From contig CAWALL010000002.1 of the NCBI GenBank assembly GCA_963782885.1, positions 581,699 through 645,698 on the forward strand: a stretch of DNA of 64,000 bases. Direction: 5' to 3'. The position numbers and the translations under genes were made by a program. Numbering within the stretch: the first letter of the stretch is position 1; every line of letters starts with the position of its first letter. The notes below the pieces were generated by a model. That model saw only the letters and a program-made list of their open reading frames with translations, did not search any database and was not told where the DNA came from. Origin of the DNA: DATAOG01 sp963782885. Its GTDB lineage: Bacteria > Pseudomonadota > Alphaproteobacteria > Geminicoccales > Geminicoccaceae. Shown piece after piece: positions 1-7,913 of the stretch.

Positions 1-153
1 CTGATCAACGAGGTCGCGAAGGTCCTGAGCAAACTTTATGCGCCCTTGCCGCGCAGCTTGAGCGGCGACCTGCATGGCAATCGCGTAAAACCGCTCGTCG
101 TCACCCTCCGCGTGACTTCGGATCAGAGCTTTTACATGGTCCGCGGTCGCCAT
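1..153 (-). CDS. AAA family ATPase, N-terminal part (runs off the window)
   Basis: Reading leftwards from the ATG at 151-153 gives 51 codons without a stop, starting MATADHVKALIRSHAEGD and continuing with a helix-rich segment (ERFYAIAMQVAAQAARQG, then FAQDLRDLVDQ). This N-terminal helical leader is familiar from bacterial AAA ATPases whose ATPase domain follows it; such genes often sit beside a subtilisin-like protease gene. The Walker motifs would lie outside the window, so the family call rests on the leader alone. An 83-bp gap separates it from the upstream ABC ATPase gene on the same strand. Confidence 0.6.
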   Translation of the reverse strand, partial: MATADHVKALIRSHAEGDDERFYAIAMQVAAQAARQGRIKFAQDLRDLVDQ

Positions 154-236
154 TCTGGAATTCCCCTCGAGGCCGTGGCCAATTTTTCCTTCAATGCCAA
201 CACACAACTTCCTCATCAAGCTCCTTTTGAGCGCCA

Positions 237-1016
237 TTAGAGGTGGCTCGCGAGGAACTGGCGCAGGCGGTCGGAGCGCGGATTGCCGAACACCTGCTTG
301 GGCGGGCCCTGCTCCTCGATCCGGCCCTGGTGGAGGAAGACCGTCGAGGTCGAGACCTCGCGCGCGAAGCCGATCTCGTGGGTCACGATCAGCATCGTGC
401 GGCCCTCCTCGGCGAGGTCGCGCATCACCTTCAGGACCTCGCCGACCAGCTCCGGGTCGAGCGCCGAGGTCGGCTCGTCGAACAGCATCAACTGCGGCTC
501 CATCGCGAGCGCGCGCGCGATCGCGGCGCGCTGCTGCTGGCCGCCCGACAGGTGCGAGGGGTAATGGTTGCGCTTGTCGGCGATCCCGACCTTGGCGAGC
601 AGCGCCTCGGCGCGACCGATCGCTTCGGCCTTGGGCTGCTTGAGGACGTGCACCGGCGCCTCGATCACGTTCTCGAGCACGGTCATGTGCGACCAGAGAT
701 TGAAGCTCTGGAACACCATGCCGAGCCGGGTGCGGATCCGGTCGACCTGCTTGTGGTCGGCGGGCTTCGCGCCATGGCGGGTCTTGGCCATGCGGATCAG
801 CTCGCCGGCGACGTGGACCTCGCCGGCATCCGGCGTCTCGAGCAGGTTGATGCAGCGCAGCAGCGTGCTCTTGCCGGAGCCCGAGGAGCCGATCATCGCG
901 ATCACGTCGCCGTTCTCGGCGCTGAGCGAGACGCCCTTCAGCACCTCCAGCCGACCGAAGCTCTTGTGCAGCTCGCTGACCACCAGGGCCGGCACCGCCG
1001 CGTTCGTCATGTCCAT
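237..1016 (-). CDS. Polar amino acid ABC transporter ATP-binding protein (HisP/GlnQ type)
   Basis: ATPase subunit that powers uptake of a polar or basic amino acid through an inner-membrane permease. The Walker A motif GSSGSGKST lies about 40 residues in, followed by the Q-loop region LGMVFQSFNLW, the signature LSGGQQQR, Walker B LMLFDEP and the switch histidine in IVTHE. A short insert after the Q-loop approach (KTRHGAKPADHKQVDRIR) is typical of the HisP/OccP/AotP group rather than GlnQ proper. The start is uncertain: an ATG at 1016 is chosen, with an ATG at 1010 and a GTG at 1034 in the same frame. No permease or binding-protein gene is adjacent, so it is either an orphan or serves a distant transporter. 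Substrate cannot be read from sequence. Confidence 0.88.
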   Translation of the reverse strand: MDMTNAAVPALVVSELHKSFGRLEVLKGVSLSAENGDVIAMIGSSGSGKSTLLRCINLLETPDAGEVHVAGELIRMAKTRHGAKPADHKQVDRIRTRLGMVFQSFNLWSHMTVLENVIEAPVHVLKQPKAEAIGRAEALLAKVGIADKRNHYPSHLSGGQQQRAAIARALAMEPQLMLFDEPTSALDPELVGEVLKVMRDLAEEGRTMLIVTHEIGFAREVSTSTVFLHQGRIEEQGPPKQVFGNPRSDRLRQFLASHL

Positions 1017-1108
1017 GTCGCTGGCCCGGGCCACCTTCGTTCGAACAGGCTACCGGCGGACGTGGCGATGAGCAAGGACGCCGCGCGACAGGACGCCGCG
1101 CGCCGGGC

Positions 1109-1765
1109 TCACGGCGGGGCCGGCCGATGGCCCGAGCCGACCAGGTAGATCTCGGACGACCCGGTCCGGCTCGCGTCCGGCCGGATCAGCCGGGTGCGCT
1201 CGAACTGCCGGCGGGCGTCGGCGACGATTCCGGCCTCGGCGCCGCGCAAAAGCTTGACGACCGCATCCCCGCCCGGCGCCAGCAGCTCCGGCAGCAGGCT
1301 CAGCACCGCCTCCGCGAGGGCGTCGGCGCGCAGGCGATCGACCGCCCGCTGGCCGGTCGCGGCGGCCGCCAGATCGCTCAGCACGAGCTCGACCGGACCG
1401 CCGGCGAGCTCGAGCAGGCGCGCGATCGCCGCCGGGTCGAAGATGTCGGCCTGGAGCAGGGACGCGCCTGTGATCGGCTCGACCGCCTGCAGATCGATGC
1501 CGGTCACCCGGCAACCGCGGGCGGCCGCCACCTGCGTCCAGCCGCCGGGCGCGCTGCCGAGGTCGATCACCCGCCGGCCCGGACGCAGGAGCGCGAACCT
1601 GGCATCGATCTCCAGCAGCTTGTAGGCCGCCCGCGAGCGGTAGCCGGCGGCGCGTGCGCCCTGCACGAAGCGGTCGTTGATGTGGCGCTCGAGCCAGCGG
1701 CTGGAGCTCGCCCGCCGCCCCCTGCTCGGCCGCAGCCGGACCTTGGTCGTGCGCGGCGCCGCCAT
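1109..1765 (-). CDS. rlmE: 23S rRNA (uridine-2552-2'-O)-methyltransferase RlmE (RrmJ/FtsJ)
   Basis: SAM-dependent methyltransferase that 2'-O-methylates U2552 in the A loop of 23S rRNA during late 50S assembly. The 218-residue length fits the family. After a basic N-terminus come RFVQGARAAGYRSRAAYKL, the SAM motif VIDLGSAPGGWTQVAA, then DIFDPA and LVLSDLAAAATGQR, with K near VVKLLRGAE and the C-terminal ASRTGSSEIYLVGSG; these carry the K-D-K-E catalytic positions of FtsJ enzymes. The ATG at 1765 is chosen because the family begins with this basic segment; longer upstream reading frame is shadow. It starts 11 bp after the ppx stop, so the two are very likely cotranscribed, an arrangement common in alphaproteobacteria. 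Confidence 0.95.
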   Translation of the reverse strand: MAAPRTTKVRLRPSRGRRASSSRWLERHINDRFVQGARAAGYRSRAAYKLLEIDARFALLRPGRRVIDLGSAPGGWTQVAAARGCRVTGIDLQAVEPITGASLLQADIFDPAAIARLLELAGGPVELVLSDLAAAATGQRAVDRLRADALAEAVLSLLPELLAPGGDAVVKLLRGAEAGIVADARRQFERTRLIRPDASRTGSSEIYLVGSGHRPAPP

Positions 1766-1776
1766 CGGGCGTCGAC

Positions 1777-2877
1777 TTAAAAGACGGTCGGATTGAACGG
1801 CGGCATGCCCGCGGCCGGTACCGGCAACACCGGCTCCGGCAGCAGCACCGTGGCCCCCGGGTCGGCCAGCGCCTGCGCCAGCGAGCGGCCCATCAGGCCC
1901 TGCAGAATGCCCTCGCGCAGGCCCCGGTCGGCGACCCGCAACTGGCCGGTCGGCCAGCTGCGCCAGACCGCCTCCAGGATCGCGCAGCCGGCGACCACGA
2001 GATCGGCCCGGCCCGGCCCGATGCAAGGATGCGCCGCGCGCTCGGCATGGGTCATCCGGCGCAGCCGCTCCGAGACCGCGCCGACCGCCGCGGCCTCCAG
2101 AACCAGGCCGTCGATCTGCCGGCGGTCGTAGCGCAGAAGATCGAGGTGAAGCGCGGCGAGGGTCGTGACCGTGCCGGAGGTCCCGAGCATCTGGCTGCGG
2201 CCGCCGGCCAGATGGCGGCGGAGCTCGTGTCGCGCCTCGATCGGCGCCAGCAGGTCCTGGACGTAGCGGACCATGACCTCGAAGGTCGCAGGATCAGGCT
2301 CGGCGGCGAACGCCTCCGACAGCGCGACCACGCCGACCGCGAGCGAATGGCTGCAACGCACCACCGCCGGGCCGCCGGCCTGGCTGCGGTCGAGCCACAG
2401 CAGCTCCGTGCTGCCGCCGCCGATGTCGACCAGCAGCACGTGCTCGGCGGCCGGATCGATCAGCGGCAGGCAGCCCAGGAGCGCGAGCCGCCCCTCGTCC
2501 TCATGGGGCAGGATCTCGAAGCGCAGCCCGGTGACCCGCTTGACCCGCGCCAGGAACTCGACGCCGTTCTGGGCCCGACGGCAGGCCTCGGTGGCGACGC
2601 AGCGGATCGAATCGACCTCGTGCCGGGCGACGATCCGGGCGCAGACCCGGAGGGCCGCGATCGTCCGCGCGATCGCCCGCTCGCTCAGCCGTCCGGTCAG
2701 GGCCACCGCCTCGCCGAGCCGCACGATCCGCGAGAAGCTGTCGACGATCGCGAAACCCCGGCCGCAGGGGCGCGCCACCAACAACCGGCAATTGTTGGTG
2801 CCCAGGTCGAGCGCCGCCATCGCCGGCGGGATCCGGTTCGGCGCGCCCAACTCGAAGTGTGATCGCAGCTGGACCAT
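1777..2877 (-). CDS. ppx: Ppx/GppA family phosphatase
   Basis: Exopolyphosphatase / pppGpp 5'-phosphohydrolase family protein of the ASKHA fold. The first phosphate-binding loop is seen in AALDLGTNNCRLLVA near residue 20, and the second in VLLVDIGGGSTELLW near 150; LGTSGTVTTLAAL follows at about 230. The 366-residue form without a long C-terminal HD-like domain is the short alphaproteobacterial type. The start is not certain: an internal ATG at 2820 (MAALDLG) is an alternative and neither has a clear ribosome site. It is the upstream member of a two-gene unit with rlmE. Whether it prefers polyphosphate or pppGpp cannot be told from sequence. Confidence 0.9.
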   Translation of the reverse strand: MVQLRSHFELGAPNRIPPAMAALDLGTNNCRLLVARPCGRGFAIVDSFSRIVRLGEAVALTGRLSERAIARTIAALRVCARIVARHEVDSIRCVATEACRRAQNGVEFLARVKRVTGLRFEILPHEDEGRLALLGCLPLIDPAAEHVLLVDIGGGSTELLWLDRSQAGGPAVVRCSHSLAVGVVALSEAFAAEPDPATFEVMVRYVQDLLAPIEARHELRRHLAGGRSQMLGTSGTVTTLAALHLDLLRYDRRQIDGLVLEAAAVGAVSERLRRMTHAERAAHPCIGPGRADLVVAGCAILEAVWRSWPTGQLRVADRGLREGILQGLMGRSLAQALADPGATVLLPEPVLPVPAAGMPPFNPTVF

Positions 2878-3227
2878 GGTACGAGCTATCGAGTGTAGGC
2901 GGCTTCATGGCCTTTGAGCAATGCTTTCCAGAAATCATGTCCGTAGCACGCGGTATGTCCGGGTTTGGTAGCTCACGATCGGTCCGGTTCAGGAGAATCG
3001 GGGAGGTCGCGTGCTGGCGGAGGTTCGGGTGGCTCGGAGCGTCGAGGCGATCGGTCGGTGGCGGCGCGAGGCTTAAGCCGCGGTGCCCACAACCCCACCG
3101 GGCCAACAGCAGCAGCGGACATTTGACGGGCGACAAAAACCGGACATCTTTAAGTGTTATTGACACGCCTCGGGGGCCGGAACCAGCCCCTCACGGCACA
3201 ACCGCCTTCTCGCAGACGACGTCCGCG
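2878..3227. other. Intergenic stretch without a convincing gene
   Basis: No coding signal is convincing on either strand. The part around 3110-3160 (GACATTTGACGGGCG, AAAACCGGACATCTTT) resembles sequences found at ends of IS21-like elements, but there is no transposase and no matching second end here, so it is at most a relic. Confidence 0.4.
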
Positions 3228-3968
3228 CTAACCGGCGAGGTTCCGGCGCGCGACCTGATACCAGTCCCGCTCGGTGCGGTAATAGAGCCTGGTCGCCCGC
3301 TCGACCGATCGGACCACCTGCTGGAACAGCGTCCGGGCCTCGGCGACCCGGCCGGTCTTCTGCAGCAGGAGAGCGAAACGGCAGCGGGCCTCCTCGCCGG
3401 GATAGTACTCGGCGAGCGCGGCGTACTCGATCAGCGCCTGCTCGACCTCGCCCTGCTGCTCCCGGCTGCGCGCGTAGAGCAGGTGGCCGTCCGGACACGC
3501 GAGGTCCGGATGGGCGGCGCGCAGGCGATCGAGGGTCGCGCACGCGCCCGCATAGTCCTCGAGCGCGAACTGCGCCCGGGCCAGACCCAGCATCAGGACG
3601 TGATCGCTGGCGTGGACCCCGGCGAGACAGCTCTCGAACAGGCGCCAGGCGTCGGCCGCCCGCCCGCGGCGCAGGCATTCCTCCGCGAGCGCGGCCCGGT
3701 TCTCGACCGTGTCCGCCTCGGCGAGCCGCCCGGTCGCTTCGCGCAGGTCGCGCTCCGGGTCGATCACCGCGCCGAGGTCGCGCACCGCCTGCCGGGCGGC
3801 GCGGCTGCGGCCGAGATCGGGCAGAAGTTCGAGCAAGAGGTAGGCCAGGCAGCCGACCAGCGGCAGCGCCATGATGACGAACAGCCACTGGCACCCCCGG
3901 CCGGTCTTCACGACGTGGGTCAGGCAGAGCAGCTGCAGGCCGAGCACCAGGGCGGCGAGCGCGGGCAT
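3228..3968 (-). CDS. Membrane-anchored tetratricopeptide repeat protein
   Basis: 246 residues. The N-terminus has two hydrophobic segments (ALVLGLQLLCLTHVV and LFVIMALPLVGCLAYLLLELL) like the PLDc_N two-helix module, placing the rest on one membrane face. From about residue 70 come repeating helical pairs with TPR spacing: AADAWRLFESCLAG, VLMLGLARAQFALEDYAGACATL, LLYARSREQQGEVEQALIEYAALAEYYP and FALLLQKTGRVAEARTLFQQVV. Such proteins usually scaffold envelope complexes, but no partner is evident. The start at 3968 is the first ATG giving a normal membrane N-terminus; the open frame extends further upstream in low-quality sequence. Related proteins are annotated as hypothetical TPR proteins in alphaproteobacteria. 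Confidence 0.8.
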   Translation of the reverse strand: MPALAALVLGLQLLCLTHVVKTGRGCQWLFVIMALPLVGCLAYLLLELLPDLGRSRAARQAVRDLGAVIDPERDLREATGRLAEADTVENRAALAEECLRRGRAADAWRLFESCLAGVHASDHVLMLGLARAQFALEDYAGACATLDRLRAAHPDLACPDGHLLYARSREQQGEVEQALIEYAALAEYYPGEEARCRFALLLQKTGRVAEARTLFQQVVRSVERATRLYYRTERDWYQVARRNLAG

Positions 3969-4054
3969 GGCAAGCGTTCGGGCAAGCGTTCGAAAGTGGC
4001 GATCCCGGCGCAGTCTCGCGCATCCTCCCTTAGCTTCGGTTAAGGGGAGAAGGC

Positions 4055-4177
4055 TGCGATCCGCGCCAGGTGCGCCGGCTCCTCGATCTCGACCACCGCT
4101 TGCGCCTGGACGAGCTCGAAACGGCGCTCGCCGCCTTCGGCAAGCGCCTGGTGCTCGAGGTCCGGGACGCCGCTTAG
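4055..4177 (+). pseudogene. HicB-like antitoxin C-terminal remnant (copy 1)
   Basis: Forty codons ending in TAG read CDPRQVRRLLDLDHR, then a helix ending in ALAAFGKRLVLEVRDAA. This is the C-terminal helix-turn-helix of HicB-type antitoxins (the RRLLDPDH...LAALGKRLV pattern). There is no N-terminal part and no start codon in frame close by. A second, near-identical piece lies at 4681-4845, so the two are relics of one gene family. No HicA toxin is nearby. Confidence 0.6.
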
Positions 4178-4282
4178 CCGAGAGGTCACTGCCCGATTGC
4201 CGGACCTTCTCTCCGCAAGCCCGCGCAGGACCGCCGCGGCCTGGAGTCCGCGCCAACAGAAGCTTCGGCGAGAAGACGGATC

Positions 4283-4603
4283 CTAGACCGAAACGTTGGG
4301 GAGGATGATGCAGCGCGGCTTGGCATCCGCCGGCATCTGGCAGGCGTGCGCGTTCTCGTCGATCGGCGGCAGCGAGTTGTCGGGCTCGGCCGGCCACCAC
4401 TTGCCGTCGACCTCGACCTCGATCCGGCCGCCCGGCAGCTCGTGCCAGGGCACCGGCGCGCAGTCCCGCCCGCCGCAGCAGTCCTTGCCGTCGGGTGAGC
4501 GCAGGTTGCGATAGTCGACGGTATGATCGCCGATGACCGCCTGATGGGCGGCGACCGGCGCGGCGATCCCGATCAGCAGGGCGGCGGCGATGGCGAGCTT
4601 CAT
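4283..4603 (-). CDS. Small secreted protein of unknown function
   Basis: 106 residues with a clear Sec signal peptide (MKLAIAAALLIGIAAPVAA, cleavage expected after the last A). The mature part has a Cys-rich centre (DGKDCCGGRDCAPVPW), a WW pair (DGKWWPAEPD) and a late CQMP...RCI cysteine pair, so it is probably disulfide-bonded in the periplasm. Similar short proteins with a CC-GxxDC motif are frequent hypothetical proteins in alphaproteobacteria. It stands alone; flanks on both sides hold antitoxin relics on the opposite strand. Confidence 0.75.
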   Translation of the reverse strand: MKLAIAAALLIGIAAPVAAHQAVIGDHTVDYRNLRSPDGKDCCGGRDCAPVPWHELPGGRIEVEVDGKWWPAEPDNSLPPIDENAHACQMPADAKPRCIILPNVSV

Positions 4604-4680
4604 CTCAACCTCGCGTTCCAGCGAGCTGCGCCTATTCCGATGTCAGATTTGGTCGCGGCAACCGGACGTCAAGCGGCGCC

Positions 4681-4845
4681 ATGCGCGCCCCCCGACCGAC
4701 CGGTCTCGCCGAGCGGCTCGGCTGCGATCCGCGTCAGGTGCGCCGTCTGCTCGATCTAGACCACCGCTCCCGCCTCGAGCAGCTCGAAGCGGCGCTCGCC
4801 GCCTTCGGCAAACGCCTGGTGCTTGAGGTCCAGGACGCCGCTTAG
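4681..4845 (+). pseudogene. HicB-like antitoxin C-terminal remnant (copy 2)
   Basis: A 54-codon open frame from an ATG at 4681 reads GLAERLGCDPRQVRRLLDL and ends GKRLVLEVQDAA. It matches the copy at 4055-4177 almost residue for residue and extends it by the preceding turn (LAERLGCDP). It is the DNA-binding tail of a HicB-like antitoxin without its RNase-H-like body. Translation as a small protein is possible but there is no visible ribosome site. Confidence 0.55.
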
Positions 4846-4850
4846 CAAGC

Positions 4851-5178
4851 GCAACCCGGTGCGCGCCAGGCTCTGCGCCCGGCCGCAGGAAGTGGCCCTG
4901 GTCGAGCGCGCGGAGCCATCTCGAGGACCGCGCCGACGGGCTGACCGAGCGTCGCCCGCTGCTCGACCTCGTCCCGACTGGGCCGCCTTTCTGGCCGACG
5001 ACGCCGCGGAGGCCGCGTACCAGCGCTTGCGCGCCGGCGAGCGCACCGGCCGGCCGCTCGGGGACCGCGCCCTGATCACCGGCTCGAGACCGCGCTCGGA
5101 CGCCGCATCCACCGCCAGAAGCCCGGCCCCAAGCCGGGCAGCAGAGGCACCCCAGAGCTGCGTATTGTGTCCCCGTAA
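4851..5178 (+). pseudogene. REP-associated tyrosine transposase (RAYT), C-terminal remnant
   Basis: Reading across frames gives NPVRARLCARPQE, then a frameshifted stretch, DWAAFLADDAAEAAYQ, AGERTGRPLGDRALITG, another shift into LETALGRRIHRQKPGPKPG, and the ending PELRIVSP followed by TAA at 5176. This is the usual C-terminus of RAYT/Y1-type transposases (RTGRPLGD, ALGRRL, RKPGPKP). The catalytic Tyr and HUH region are missing and at least two frameshifts are present. Confidence 0.6.
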
Positions 5179-5262
5179 CTCTTGCGAGCTAAGCCGCTGA
5201 TGACCCGACAGCAACTAACAGGAGCAACCGCCCCCCTTGCCCGATTAAAGAGCCTTTTCTCC

Positions 5263-5365
5263 ACGCGAAGCGAACGGTCTGCTGCCGGCCGAGAATCCCG
5301 CCCTTGCTGGACTGCAGGACCTGCCCCCCGAGCGCCCCGAGCTGCGTATTGTGTTTCCTTAACTC
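5263..5365 (+). pseudogene. DUF1902 gene tail fused to a RAYT tail
   Basis: The plus strand reads NGLLPAENPALAGLQDL and then PELRIVFP before a TAA. The first part matches the C-terminus of the intact DUF1902 gene at 7914-8126 (NGLLPAEDPALVLD), and the ending matches the RAYT ending at 5155-5178. It is a scrap of both families and lies about 120 bp before the start of the low-GC cassette. Confidence 0.5.
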
Positions 5366-5483
5366 CCCACGGACCGGTCTTGACCCTTTGATGGGCTGCC
5401 CTACAATCCCTCCACACTCGGAATGCCAGGGGGCGCCGTCGCTGCAACGGTCCAACGTGCCCCGAGCCGCACAGGGGGTGTTG

Positions 5484-6239
5484 ATGGCCGCTCGCGTCCT
5501 CAGGATCGTCTTCCGGCTGGACTACGATGAAGTGAATTACGATTTTCTTGATCGTCAAGGCACAGCCCTGCGCATGCTAACGTCGGTACCCGATGGTTTC
5601 TGGGCACGTGTTGGCGATGGCAAAGTCCCGCGCTCCTTTGCAGCCGAATTTAGCTCAGACGAGATGTTTCGAAATGGGAATGCAAACCCCATGTGGCTTG
5701 ACGGCTCAATAGAGAGTCGAAGTGGGATTGCTTTAACCGATCTTCCCGAATATAGAGATTTTCGCATAATCACCGGATTCATCGATGAATTTTGCCGTGA
5801 GTTTAAGGTCACGAAGCTAAATCGATGTGGCCTCCGGTTATATTGCATCGAGACCTGTGGCGATAACTACACCAACCAGTTTATGCATTTTTCATCTCTT
5901 GCGGGTGGAACGCTTACCTCCAAAATCGAGACAACGCTTGGCAACGTGGCTGACCTAGCGCTGACCTGCGAGGGGAGAGCTGAGGACGGCGTCAGCTATA
6001 GGATCGTACTCGGGCCTTTCGAGGAAGGCGATTTGTCGAAGCTTTTAGGGCGATTCAGACCGTCGATTGAAGATGACCCTTTTTACCGGAAAGCGCATAT
6101 CTCAATGGACTTAGATTTCTTTGAGCACGATGTTTCTTTCCGAGAGCTGACGCTCCGACGTTGGGCGAGGACACACTGGACTAAGGCAGACGTCATTTTA
6201 CAGTGGGTTCAAAGGTTAATGCGAAACAGGGAGGAATGA
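5484..6239 (+). CDS. Uncharacterised protein, first gene of a three-gene low-GC cassette
   Basis: 251 residues from an ATG at 5484 preceded by an AGGGGG ribosome site. I do not recognise it with certainty. The order of elements (an early beta strand VLRIVFRLDY, a middle KLNRCGLRLYC strand, a late HISMDLDFFEHD strand and a C-terminal helix ending WVQRLMRNREE) is reminiscent of the TIGR04255 group of sporadically distributed proteins, but this is a weak impression. No signal peptide or membrane segment. Base composition and codon use (many A/T-ending codons) differ clearly from the neighbours. It is 3 bp from the next gene, so they are cotranscribed, and the group with the MBL-fold hydrolase suggests an accessory, possibly anti-phage, function. 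Confidence 0.75.
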   Translation: MAARVLRIVFRLDYDEVNYDFLDRQGTALRMLTSVPDGFWARVGDGKVPRSFAAEFSSDEMFRNGNANPMWLDGSIESRSGIALTDLPEYRDFRIITGFIDEFCREFKVTKLNRCGLRLYCIETCGDNYTNQFMHFSSLAGGTLTSKIETTLGNVADLALTCEGRAEDGVSYRIVLGPFEEGDLSKLLGRFRPSIEDDPFYRKAHISMDLDFFEHDVSFRELTLRRWARTHWTKADVILQWVQRLMRNREE

Positions 6240-6242
6240 GGG

Positions 6243-6722
6243 ATGCCAACGGAAGCCGCGCAAGGTGTCGGTGACTACGCTTATGAGCGGTCTCGATCCT
6301 TACGTACGGAGACACGCGAGGAACCGGAAACGGCGCTTCAGATGGGCAACCGCGAACCAGTCTCCGAGACCGATGTGCCGGGCCTAGGACCACGAGAAGC
6401 TTTTTTGGGAGCGGAACGCGTTACTCGTGACCGCCAACTGAGGCTGCATGACGCATCCGCACTTAAGAGCGTGCCTGCCGTCGTGACGAGCGTCACTGAC
6501 CATTCTGTCGTAATCACGTGCCGTCTCCCTAAGGGCGAGGTTGAAGTCCACCTTCCAAAACTTACCGTCCCTCCCCACTTGGCGCATTTTGGTAGGGCGG
6601 TATCGCTGTCCCTCGATGAGAGTACCGGATTTAAGCGACCCGTGCTGATAGAGCGTGAGATCGAACCTCGTGCACCAACCCCGGCGGAAATCGAGATTGA
6701 CCAATGGATTGAGAGCCAGTAA
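6243..6722 (+). CDS. Uncharacterised protein, second gene of the cassette
   Basis: 159 residues. The first 75 residues are polar and probably disordered (many E, R, T). The second half is a beta-rich domain (VPAVVTSVTDHSVVITCRLP, then GEVEVHLPKLTVPP and GRAVSLSLDE), followed by an acidic helix ending IDQWIESQ. No known motif is visible. It starts 3 bp after the first gene and its stop touches the start of the third. The small beta domain could bind a partner of the cassette, which is inference. Confidence 0.7.
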   Translation: MPTEAAQGVGDYAYERSRSLRTETREEPETALQMGNREPVSETDVPGLGPREAFLGAERVTRDRQLRLHDASALKSVPAVVTSVTDHSVVITCRLPKGEVEVHLPKLTVPPHLAHFGRAVSLSLDESTGFKRPVLIEREIEPRAPTPAEIEIDQWIESQ

Positions 6723-6723
6723 A

Positions 6724-7827
6724 TTGCTCAATATACATATTTTGAACGTTGGCCACGGCGATTCGATCATTCTGGAGTACGAAGGCGGCACGGGCAAGAC
6801 TTACGGTCTGATAAACTCTAACGTGACAGACAATGAGGATCCCCGCGCTCTCGTGAAGCTCCGAGAGTTGGATGTGAAAGAACTATCTTTCATCTGCCTT
6901 ACGCATCCCCACCGCGATCACTATCGTGGTTTGCATCGTATCATGACCGAGTATAGGGGGCGTGTCGCGCAGCTATACACGTTCCCGATTGGCGGTTTGA
7001 GTTCTCGGAGGATAAAGGCTCTCGCAAAAAAATTTCGCGAGATTGGACAATTGGACGATCCGGTACTTACGCGAGATTCGACGGAATTTGCGCGTATTCT
7101 GATGACGGCCGATACGGAGTTTGTGGCGAACGGTAACTGGCTCGAATGCGCAGGCGCCCATTCGCAGATTACGCCGCCTGGATTCCAGGGTGTCGAGATT
7201 TCCACCATACTCCCACCAAATAAGGCCCGCGGCTATTATATCCAGCAGATAGAGTTGGATAAATTGGACGTGATGCAAAATCCTAAAGATAATGATCTAA
7301 GCATAGCGTTTTACATATTCTATGGTAATGCGGGGATCGTATTGGGAGGAGATGGGAGCCTGGATAATTGGCTGTGGCATCAGCAGTGGCATCGGAGGGG
7401 TGGCAAGTCCATTGTAAGCGGAGCCGTGAAGTTGCCACACCATGGTTCCGAGCGGGACTGCAGCCCATCTGTAATGGGTTACCTGTTCGACGATAGCATC
7501 GATCGATACGCGTTTATATCTGCAGACGGACAATCGCATCCCAGTGACGGAGTGCTTAGGTGGCTCAGGGATCATGGTATCAGGCCGTACTGTACGAATC
7601 TAAGTAGGGGCTCAGGCGCGACCGTCAGACGGTTAGTCAACGTGGAGGGCTTAGACCCTGTGCTGGGACGCTGGATCAATCAGCTTGCGGAAGGGCAGGA
7701 CGTTGTGCAGGTCTGTCAAGGCGACATAGTATTTTCTATTGCAGGAAGCGGTCGTACCCGAATCGCAACGCAATACAGCCACACCTGTGGGTGTGGGACA
7801 GAGATCGACGCCTTGCTTGCCGGATAA
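6724..7827 (+). CDS. ComEC/Rec2-like metallo-beta-lactamase-fold hydrolase
   Basis: About 367 residues from a TTG at 6724, one base after the previous stop; this start gives MLNIHILNVGHGDSIILEY, the usual N-terminus of the group. The metal site is seen in LTHPHRDHYRG (HxHxDH), followed by GGDGSLDNWLW (the Asp ligand) and LPHHGSERD (His ligand), all in the order of the C-terminal MBL domain of ComEC. There are no membrane segments, so it is a free cytoplasmic enzyme likely acting on a phosphodiester in DNA, RNA or a nucleotide. Stand-alone ComEC-like hydrolases recur in accessory islands and defence-like operons. An ATG at 6655 lies in frame but would overlap the preceding gene heavily. Confidence 0.8.
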   Translation: MLNIHILNVGHGDSIILEYEGGTGKTYGLINSNVTDNEDPRALVKLRELDVKELSFICLTHPHRDHYRGLHRIMTEYRGRVAQLYTFPIGGLSSRRIKALAKKFREIGQLDDPVLTRDSTEFARILMTADTEFVANGNWLECAGAHSQITPPGFQGVEISTILPPNKARGYYIQQIELDKLDVMQNPKDNDLSIAFYIFYGNAGIVLGGDGSLDNWLWHQQWHRRGGKSIVSGAVKLPHHGSERDCSPSVMGYLFDDSIDRYAFISADGQSHPSDGVLRWLRDHGIRPYCTNLSRGSGATVRRLVNVEGLDPVLGRWINQLAEGQDVVQVCQGDIVFSIAGSGRTRIATQYSHTCGCGTEIDALLAG

Positions 7828-7913
7828 TCGCCAGCACGCCAGTGCATCGTCAGGCCGGCTTGGATGGCGCACCAGCTCGAGCGTTCTTGGGGGGCGGGTC
7901 TGGGCCTTGGGGT

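Noticed and set aside
2859..4043. 394-codon plus-strand frame over the TPR gene
   Set aside because: Its second part is the antisense of the TPR protein and its first part has no recognisable sense.
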